From Hyalella azteca (taxonomy: Eukaryota; Arthropoda; Malacostraca; Amphipoda; Hyalellidae), in NCBI RefSeq assembly GCF_000764305.2, contig NW_025932596.1, positions 310,001 through 374,000 on the forward strand: a stretch of 64,000 nt of DNA. The letters are read 5' to 3'. Both the position numbers and the translations under genes were made by a program. Shown one piece after another: positions 56,140-64,000 of this stretch (the stretch's first letter is position 1; each line of letters begins with the position of its first letter). The notes beneath the pieces are model-generated. The model was not told the origin of the DNA and did no database searches. It was given only the letters and a program-made list of their open reading frames with translations.

Positions 56140-58380
56140 AATTAGACAAGAATTACTTTCTTGTTATTTTACCTGCAACAATTTTATGAAAAATAGGCAA
56201 TAGGACAAAATTGCAGCCATTCAAAGATAACACATAAAAGTTTATTGAGGAGCACACTCAGCAGATGCATTTGTTATGGATGGCCACTAAATACCCAAGA
56301 AGTATGCATAAATGGGTAGCCACTAAATATACATGTTTACTGTGTAGGGTGTTTGATTTCTCTGATCCAGTGTTGCTGATTAATGATTTTCCTGAAACAA
56401 TTGCAGGAGTACCGGTATCTATGGAGAAGCATATTGTAGATAACATAAAGTAATGGAATTTTTTCAGATTCTTGAATTAGTACTTGGGTTTTTGGATGTT
56501 TCTTTGTTTAAATGACTAAAGTTCAGTATAGATTAATTATTTATCAATAAAATCTATCAAGTTCATAAATCTTGACTGCAAATGATTATTTTATAGTTTA
56601 TTATTGGATTTCAACTGAACCAAGAATAATTTTCAATTGAACTCATCAGAGTATCCTTCCTAAATTTGGCATTCAACTTTTCATACTGCATGTTGAGCTA
56701 CATGCCAAGAAAGATGGCAAATAATGTTGTATTTAACTGATCACAAATGAATGAAGATGACAAACAAGATGGCTCCCTTAATATTTGATGAACTCAATAC
56801 AAGAGGTGTGCTAGTGAAACAAGTTAATACACAAGTTTAGCTGCAACTTCCAACTCAAAGGCAAAAAATATCCAAAATAATCAGTAAAGAATTAAGAAAG
56901 AAGCAATTACTGAGCACAAAAACTTTTCCATGGACCATTACTTCCATACATAGTTAAATCAAATTTCTTCTTGTTCAATGATGGCCCTTTCAAATTATAA
57001 GACAATTTCTCTAGCATTCTTGAAAAGGCTTGAAGTCAGCCTTATGTAAGAATGATAGCAACATTTCTCAAAATCGTTAAACATTCAAGTTATTTAGTTA
57101 CTTTCAGAAAATAAAAATCTGCTTGCAATTATCTACTTTTATTGCCAAAAATTGAGATGGACACAACATTACATAAAAGGCACCAATTACAATCATGGAC
57201 TTGGATCATTTATGGGGTGACATGGATCATTGTTAGCACTTACCTTTTTGCAATACAAATATTTTCATAGTTAATCAATAATATATATCTTTATTGTATT
57301 TGTAGGTTATCTCATGGACCTTCAAGAGCCATCAACACAATTTTTCTTAGGCAAGAAATTTTTGAGTATGTGATTTTATTTCTTGAATGTCAAAAGGGTC
57401 GAAGTCACCCCATTTTAGTGTACACCATCATAATGCATATAAATGTGTGTTCAATAGTATGAAAATCATGGTTAAACATTACAATAATCATAACATCCAT
57501 TATAACAAATACAAATGATGTTGAACATATACCAAATCAAGGTACATCAACCAAACCTAGAGTGAAATCAGTGAGCACCAACACTTACAGTCTAGAACAT
57601 AAAATTAACCTTAAAAATATTACTGGCAGCTTCTCAATCACATGGCATGAGACTAGGAAAGCAAACAAAAGAATACATTAAACACTAAACTAAAATTCTA
57701 CACAAAAATTTAATGAAACAATATCTAGGGATACAGTTACAACTACAGTAGCTAGAGCCACATAGGCGGTGTTCACCACACCCAATAACAGCCATATGGG
57801 CTGTTATCATACTGCTAGAGAGCGATGATTACCTTACAACCACATCAAGAATTTATGCTCCCCCAGTTCTGAGTTGATGTGAAACTGGGATAAGGGTTAA
57901 TATTTACTTGGAATATTACATGTTTAAAGTTATAAGTGCCCACAGTCTCATTCTTTTAGCAGTGTTGCAGATAATCCTTTTACAGTTAGTTTGGTGGCCC
58001 CATGTTTACTATTTGACTATCTTGCACTGAAAGTCAAGGCATGGTCTCATGAATAAACATCACCAATGAGGTAGAAGGTGTCACTGATCAAAAATTCCTC
58101 AAATCAAAAATAGTTCATAAGTCGCAGGAGGCCGAAGGTCTCAACTGGCCAGCCTTCTGAAACTGGCAAAAAAAAAAAAAGAAGCAGGAATGGACAAAGT
58201 GACAACAAAGAGAGACAAAGGTGAAAAGCAAGATAATCAGAGAAACTTGTACAAGAAGTTGTTCACACAAGATTTTGGCCACTCACACAAGAGGCAGAGA
58301 AGGAAACCTACATACATAATAACAACCCTACAACAAAGATGTGCAGTCAGGCACAAGTCTTAGATGTAAACAGCAGGTTG
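56140..58380. other. AT-rich DNA, no gene seen
   Basis: Short frames only. At 57190-57420, ggggtgacatggatca and gtcgaagtcaccccat resemble ends of the gggg(t)-type elements elsewhere in the window, but a full element was not defined. Confidence 0.4.
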
Positions 58381-58381
58381 A

Positions 58382-59175
58382 GGGGAGCGTCTACCCTAAA
58401 AATCAAAATTTTTGGCTTTTCCGGTTTTTAAGCTCATCTTAAAGCTTACTTTCTGCTGCATCAAATGGTTCTAGAACCTTCTCTGTACATTGATTTATGC
58501 ATTCAGGACAGATTCCAAAAGGAGGGAAGGTGGTGGGGTCCCTTCACAAAAGTCTATGGGGATAATTACCGCCAAGCCATATAAAATGGCTATTATGGGA
58601 CCTGCAGCTCAGTTATCACTCAGCCATCATGCGGAAAGGTGTTGATGTAGTCGTCCTATGCACCGTTGACTGACTTCGAAGTAAGATAACGCTTACTTCC
58701 AGTATCTAAGCTACGTTACATGCCTCTACATAGCGCGTCACAGTTTTTTGCCTCTACTGAAAAGTTGGAAATCATGAAAACCTCTCTTACAGCAAACCTA
58801 TCTCCTCCTAGAGTTTTTAAGCTACAACAATGAGACCTATACCATTCGATGCAACAGAAAAAGATCTACAAATCTCTGTAGGCATTTTTCTAATTTCGTT
58901 ATAGTTTGGATTATATTGGTGTGGGAGGGTGAAATCGAAAAGTTCTAAAAAAATGTACAAAAAATGCCCCCACACCCACAAAATTCAGAATTTCCAAAAC
59001 GCATACAGCGTTTAATAGATATGGTCTTTACGCATCAAATGATATGTGTCTCGATGTTGTACCTTGAAAATCTTAGGAGGATTTCTACGGTAACCCCTAT
59101 TTTGGCTGTTTTTAAGATTTTCACATTTTCTTTCATTTTTTTCAAAAAATTCACACAAACAAAAAAGTCTTAGAT
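58382..59175. mobile_element. Truncated copy of the 49120-50203 TTAA element
   Basis: It starts ggggagcgtctaccctaaaa and follows the other copy through aagctcatcttaaagct, ctgtac.ttgatttat, gaaacctatctcctcctaga and tcaaaaaattcacacaaaca. The right terminus is missing; homology ends near 59175. Confidence 0.75.
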
Positions 59176-60049
59176 TTCTGTTTTACAAATGTTATATGGT
59201 TTAAATGCACAATTAATGTGGGCATGTAGTGACCAATCCGAGCAGTGCAATTCAGCAGCTACATAAGCCTCAACTTTATACCCAACCAAAATGTTAATAC
59301 AATTCTAGTAATCTGAGAAGCCTATTTAGATCCATGTAGCCCACCAAAATTACTAGTCATCAGAGACCATGAGTAGACCACAGTAGAGTAAATATCTCAA
59401 CACTCCAGTCTTGAGATTTGTCATTAACTTTTTGTAAGTATTTTTTAACCCCAATTGCCTAGGGTGCACAATAAACCAACTTATACTTTTAATAACCTCC
59501 ATAAAAATAATAAAAAATCTCACAGCCTGTCTGCTGTAGTACTCTTTAACCAAGATTTATTCTTGGAGTCAGATCAATAATATTTCAACAGTTTTGATCT
59601 ATAATATTTAGGTAGAGCCTTAGCAAACAATGCATAAACTTTTGAGACATGTGAACTGCTGTGTGCCGGCAGTGAAGTCGGCTCCTGTCCAATACACGAT
59701 AGCAGTGTAGCTATAGAGGTGAGAGGTACTCAAGCTTGCCATAGTGCTCATGCATCTCATTTCATGTACTTTAGCAACTATGACCAATGAACACCAGACA
59801 ATGAGATAAAAATTTTCTATACTATGTTTCATTTATAAAATTGAAGATGCAATATATTCCATTTTGTTTTACAAATGTTCCCTTTTAGTTTTTTTAATAA
59901 TCCCACATTTCTAGAACAGTGTAAATTTGACAGCTGGCTTGTTCTCAGGCACATGCACATGTGAATTACCTTAAATTTTCTCACCATCAGTAACATCATA
60001 ACAATATTGTGCAGTTGCACTAGTTGTACGGGGGAATTTCTGTGCCCAA

Positions 60050-60145
60050 GAGCTTAAATTTGCTCATTTCATTCTCATAATTTTTTTAAATAGTTTTAAA
60101 TTCACAATTATGCATTTGAAGAGTTCATTTGATTGGAAACAATCT
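60050..60145. repeat. Duplicate of the 3' end of the zinc-finger gene
   Basis: About 95 bp match 62240-62335, including tttgctcatttcattctcat and gaagagttcatttgattgga. That region holds the last codons, stop and 3' UTR of the zinc-finger gene on the minus strand. The copy lacks the finger-coding part and lies on the far side of the TTAA element. Confidence 0.8.
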
Positions 60146-60343
60146 ATATTGAGACATATTAAAATAATTGCTGAGTATATAAGCAGGAAAACAGCTAAAA
60201 AAATACTTGACAGAATGTAGGGCAGAAATCATTACACCTGAGCTTGAGTGTAACACAAAAACCAAAGGTAATTAGGATTAAAATAAGTCTACTATCTCAT
60301 ACACGAAGAGCAGTTAGGAATGAATACTAATGGCCACAGTTAA

Positions 60344-62063
60344 CCCATTAATGCCGAGCGATTCCATTTGGAACCAGCGTAAAAAAATGGATTCATAATA
60401 AAATTGTATGGTCAAATCAATATACTAGTGGATGCGTAGGTTTGATACATATCTTGGACGTGTTCTGGCAAAGTTTGGTTCTGCTGCGCCGACTACTCCC
60501 TGCTCAGTTATCATTAAAAGATTGTAAGTACCGGGTGTCAGACAGAAGGGCTTGACATCATTGCAGAGAAAGGTAAGTAGTTCGTTCTAAAAATATTTAT
60601 TTATAAGTTAGATGCAGAATTTTATCGACAAAGAGAGTACTTTTAATGCTGTATATGGTATTACGTGATTTCATGTTTCTAAGGTCATTTAGATCATGAA
60701 ATATTTTGCCTGGTTCCAAATGGAACCGCTCGGCAGTAGTGTAAGCATTCCGGTCATATCATTTTCCCAGTAGATTACTTTGTGATATAGTTACGCATTG
60801 TATTTCAAAAACTTGTTTGTATTTAGAAATTATTTACTTAGATCTTAGATCTACAGTTTTTCTGTTATTTATTAGTGAGCTATTATCTTTAGAGCTGTTA
60901 GGAGTATATATACCGAAAGTTGATATATTTGGAATTAGGTACGTACGTAGAACACTATACGATTTTTCATCCGAGTCAATTTTTTCTAGTTGTATTTTTG
61001 GCAGATCATCACATGAAATAATTAAGATTTCGAGAGAAAAATAATACGAAGATCAAATATTTGCGACTGGACCTTTCACAGAAGCAGCAACAAACGAAAC
61101 ATACTGATATTCAGATAACTCAGATGACGCAGCCACTAGCAATTCTGCTCGCCTATCGAGAATAGTTATTGTAGCAACAGTAATCACCGAATGTGATAAC
61201 AATGACTGTCGACAGAGAAGAAAGTCAACTGTGGTCCACATGGCCACATTATACTACAACATATACGTGGCTAGCCCGTGAGATTTAGTTATAAACTTTG
61301 GGCAGCAGATAAATCAGATGATATTTTTCTGCAATTGAAGCCAATCGGCGGATCTAATAGAAAAAGAAACTTATTCAATGGGCTGGAACATGGATTGGTC
61401 CCATAAACATGATACAATTGGTCCCAAGCCAACATATTATATGTGATATCTATTCTGGTTTCATTTGGCTTCTCAAAAAACTTAAAAAAAAGAATGGCTA
61501 TTGCAATAAATTTTCAAAAATATTGGTTAGGAAATGCAATAATGCAGGAGACCCTAAGTAAAACAATCAGGGTCTATAGTGCACCCTTCAACTTCGATCC
61601 TTGATGAGGTGCAATACAACAATCAACAACATTGGCCAGCAAAGAGACTTCAGAAGCACTGCAAATGCAGTGCTTTGTAAACAATGTTGACAACGCACCT
61701 ACAAACCTTCGTAAAATGGGCAACCTTCCGATTCATTTTGAATGAATGAAAGCATTCTATGCTAAAAATGGAATTGTATTCTGCCATGATCGGTTTATCA
61801 TCAGTATTGTCCATAATGAATATGTATACTATTACGAATTATCCATTATGAACAATCTTGCTTGATTTACTATCGGAAAAAGTGTTGTTTGAAGAAACGT
61901 TATGTTAATGCCGAGCGGTTCCATATGGAACCAAGCTATAATTTTTCACATACAACGAAAAACAAATATATGAACATGCTTTTTGCTTATTAACGTCACA
62001 AATGATAATATTCTCACAAGGAAACGAAAAAAAATTCAGAAAATAATTCTCGTCATTAATGGG
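60344..62063. mobile_element. piggyBac-like element, 1720 bp, decayed
   Basis: TTAA occurs at 60340-60343 and 62064-62067, with ends cccattaatg-cgag and its inverted form (ctcgtcattaatggg). Sub-terminal palindromes ggttccaaatggaaccgc occur near 60714, with variants near 60362 and 61918. Fragments of open frame lie inside (for example 60817-61044 and around 61270-61400) but stops interrupt them; I cannot confirm a transposase. A fragment of the same left end is at about 31040-31227. Confidence 0.7.
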
Positions 62064-62290
62064 TTAAGGGCAATATCCACAGGTGCTCAAGAAAAAAACA
62101 AATATTCAAGACATTCTTACTTGATTCCTAACCAAGGTTGCTTGTAATCATATTCGTTGAAACTAGAATAATCACACTCAGAGCATCAAAAACTCTCTCC
62201 AGATGAGTGGTCTTGAAAAATATGTTTAGAAAGCCTAAGAGCTGAAATTTGCTCATTTCATTCTCATACTTTTTTTAAATAGTTTCAAAT

Positions 62291-63127
62291 TCACAATGGT
62301 GCGTTTGAAGAGTTCATTTGATTGGAAACACTATGCTCTAGCTGTTCAGATGAATGCTTCAATAGAATATGATGTCTAAATGTCCTCTTGGTGAAATATT
62401 CATTTTGACAATCAGGACATTGGAATAATTTCCCAGCTGAATGCTTAGCAAGGATATGAAGCTGAAGTTGATACTTGAATTTGCTATGGTATTCACAGTC
62501 AGGGCACTCATGATATAATGTAGATGAATGCTGAAGATTAAGATTCTGCTTTGATGAATGCTGCTTCATGTAGGGCTTAGTGCCGGATGCTTCAGAATTG
62601 TCATTACTACCATTGATCTCTTCAGCAGCTGCAGCACGTGCACACAACTCACAACTGTCAGCAGTGCCTACAACAAGCTCTGCCAGTTCTGGCACTTCAA
62701 CACTTGTAACAGAATCTTTGGCAAATCTGTCAGATGAAGAGAGGTTCTTGCCACCAGCTGAATCTTTTCTAACTTTCTTAGCTGATGATAGCCTATCAAC
62801 TGAAGTTATATCTCCTGCAGTACCTTTTAGTGCAGGCTTTTCTCTACCATCAGTAGCAAATTCTGAAACTCTTCCAGCTGGAGAGAGCTTACTTATGCCA
62901 GCAGCATTCCTCTTACTAGGTTTAGGTTTAGACCGCTTACTCCTGCCAACTGAAGGTGTGAGCAAATTTCTTCTGCCATTAGCATCTGCAGTAACAACTT
63001 CAGATAATAACTTTTCATCACCATCAGCAGTGTCTTCAACAACTCTCTCATTCCCAGTCAGGTCATCACTGGCCTCAACATTTTTTGAAGATCTCTTGGA
63101 TGTACAGAACTTGATTTTCCTGCCATG
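62291..63127 (-). CDS. C2H2 zinc-finger protein, last exon
   Basis: The exon begins after the acceptor ctatgaaacag with HGRKIKFCTSKRSSKN and runs 278 codons to the stop at 62291-62293. The first two thirds are disordered, Ser/Lys-rich and acidic, with basic clusters such as RSKRSKPKPSKR (nuclear localisation-like). Near the C-terminus are two C2H2 fingers of the C-x2-C-x12-H-x4-H type: HECPDCEYHSKFKYQLQLH and the FQCPDCQNEYF finger ending HILLKH. Two fingers alone suggest sequence-specific DNA or RNA binding, but no orthologue is recognised. A nuclear regulatory role is inferred. The final ~30 codons and 3' UTR are partly duplicated at 60050-60145. Confidence 0.88.
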   Translation of the reverse strand, partial: HGRKIKFCTSKRSSKNVEASDDLTGNERVVEDTADGDEKLLSEVVTADANGRRNLLTPSVGRSKRSKPKPSKRNAAGISKLSPAGRVSEFATDGREKPALKGTAGDITSVDRLSSAKKVRKDSAGGKNLSSSDRFAKDSVTSVEVPELAELVVGTADSCELCARAAAAEEINGSNDNSEASGTKPYMKQHSSKQNLNLQHSSTLYHECPDCEYHSKFKYQLQLHILAKHSAGKLFQCPDCQNEYFTKRTFRHHILLKHSSEQLEHSVSNQMNSSNAPL

Positions 63128-63348
63128 CTGTTTCATAGAAAAATTAATTCTAACCTACTTGAAAACAAGTTATCAAATATATCATGAAAATTTAAAATCA
63201 AAATGTCTTACTAAAAAATTTTATAAAACAATGGTTTCCATGAGCTGCAAGTCAGCAAATAATAAGGGAGACAAGGTACTTCCCAGTCAAAAAATCACAC
63301 AACAAAATTGTAAGCTAACCCAGAAAATCCAAAGTTAGAAAATTTTAC

Positions 63349-63470
63349 CTCATCATCTTCAGGAAAGACTGGTTCTTCTTTAAATGAAATGTCATCCCAA
63401 TCTTCCTTAAGCTCCTCCTTGATATACACTGCACATATTTCTGGCACAGGCACAGAACAGGCAGCAGTTA
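63349..63470 (-). CDS. C2H2 zinc-finger protein, middle exon
   Basis: The exon lies between the acceptor tttatccag and the donor gtaaaa. It encodes PVPEICAVYIKEELKEDWDD followed by ISFKEEPVFPEDDE. The acidic I-K-E-E-L and F-K-E-E-P motifs are typical of linkers (SUMO-consensus-like) before zinc fingers in arthropod proteins. The entering phase is 1 and the exit phase 0, matching both neighbours. Confidence 0.85.
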
Positions 63471-63724
63471 CTGGATAAAAAGAATATATATCAATATTAT
63501 ATGTACTAAAGTGAGTGCAAGTTTCTATGAAATATCTATGTAATCATGTATCTTTTCATCACAAAACCTTAGCAGACATTAATTTTGACAACAAAATATC
63601 TCAAGGGACATGAAAAAATTAATGTGAAAAAGTTAATTCAAGGCCTTGATTCGAGTGAGAAATACATATCACTTTAGTTACTGCTCCATTCAAATGAATG
63701 TGACAACAGAAGATTCCATCTTAC

Positions 63725-63844
63725 CTTCACATTTTACTTTGACAGCAACATCATGAGCTTCAGTGATACTCTGCACAGCAGTCAAGCCTTCCGTGAGAGA
63801 AGCATATGCAGGCATATAAGTGGATAACTCCATGCTCGAGGACT
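63725..63844 (-). CDS. C2H2 zinc-finger protein, upstream exon (gene continues or starts here)
   Basis: From the acceptor tatatgcag (63844) to the donor gtaaga (63725), it encodes MELSTYMPAYASLTEGLTAV followed by QSITEAHDVAVKVKCE. An in-frame ATG at 63831-63833 could be the start; otherwise the gene begins beyond the window. The exit phase is 1. Confidence 0.75.
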
Positions 63845-64000
63845 CTGCATATAAGGAGACTGTGAATAGGAGTCTATGCAAACCTAAATTCTTCAGGACC
63901 AGGTTGCATTAATGTCACTGGGTGCAAACATTTGAAAGTACACTGTGATGGTGCAATAATCTCACTGTGTTGAAGTATAAAATTTCATTTTTCCCCTACA

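Noticed and set aside
62580..63338. Plus-strand 252-codon frame opposite the zinc-finger exon
   Set aside because: The minus strand carries C2H2 fingers and phase-consistent exons. The plus frame runs into the neighbouring intron.

Overview
The window is nuclear DNA of an arthropod, most likely a malacostracan crustacean. It is strongly AT-rich, its genes are split by introns with GT..AG borders, and it is crowded with minisatellites and small inverted-repeat transposons. The crustacean call rests mainly on a secreted glycine-rich peptide whose CKYWCRSP...YYCC cysteine block resembles crustin, hyastatin and penaeidin-type peptides. No bacterial or organellar features were seen.

Genes, left to right. 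(1) Minus strand, 10430-13890: two phase-compatible exons of an unrecognised low-complexity protein with a coding 21-bp minisatellite and a tyrosine-motif tail. (2) Minus strand, 25412-29446: four exact exons of the ENTH domain of an epsin (liquid facets family, clathrin endocytosis). Candidate downstream exons lie at 23485-23538, 20761-20812 and 20031-20077. The (1) exons are also phase-compatible with the epsin exons and could be its tail. (3) Plus strand, 37.7-38.2 kb: a weak candidate for a small cationic Cys-containing product behind a TATA-like element. (4) Plus strand, 39632-41943: the glycine-rich antimicrobial-peptide-like gene, with TATA box, non-coding first exon and intron. (5) Minus strand, 44384-46435: three exons of BLOC-1 subunit 1 (BLOS1/GCN5L1) with an unusually long C-terminal tail. 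(6) Minus strand, 62291-63844: three exons of a C2H2 zinc-finger protein.

Repeats. About twenty-five tandem arrays with units of 11 to about 200 bp occupy introns and intergenic DNA. Around epsin exons 3 and 4 the arrays carry copies of the splice sites themselves. Mobile DNA includes two copies of a roughly 1.6-2.3 kb TA-flanked element with different later insertions, one of them provable by comparison with the empty site. There are also TTAA-flanked piggyBac-like elements, several MITEs, two tRNA-derived SINE heads and two long perfect fold-backs. One fold-back (18646-18807) carries, on each arm, a sequence matching the conserved core of a hammerhead ribozyme of the type known from Penelope-like retroelements.

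The genes do not form a pathway cluster. Epsin and BLOS1 are both membrane-trafficking components, but their proximity looks incidental. One ambiguous base (n) lies at 48802. Minisatellite copy numbers may be affected by assembly.
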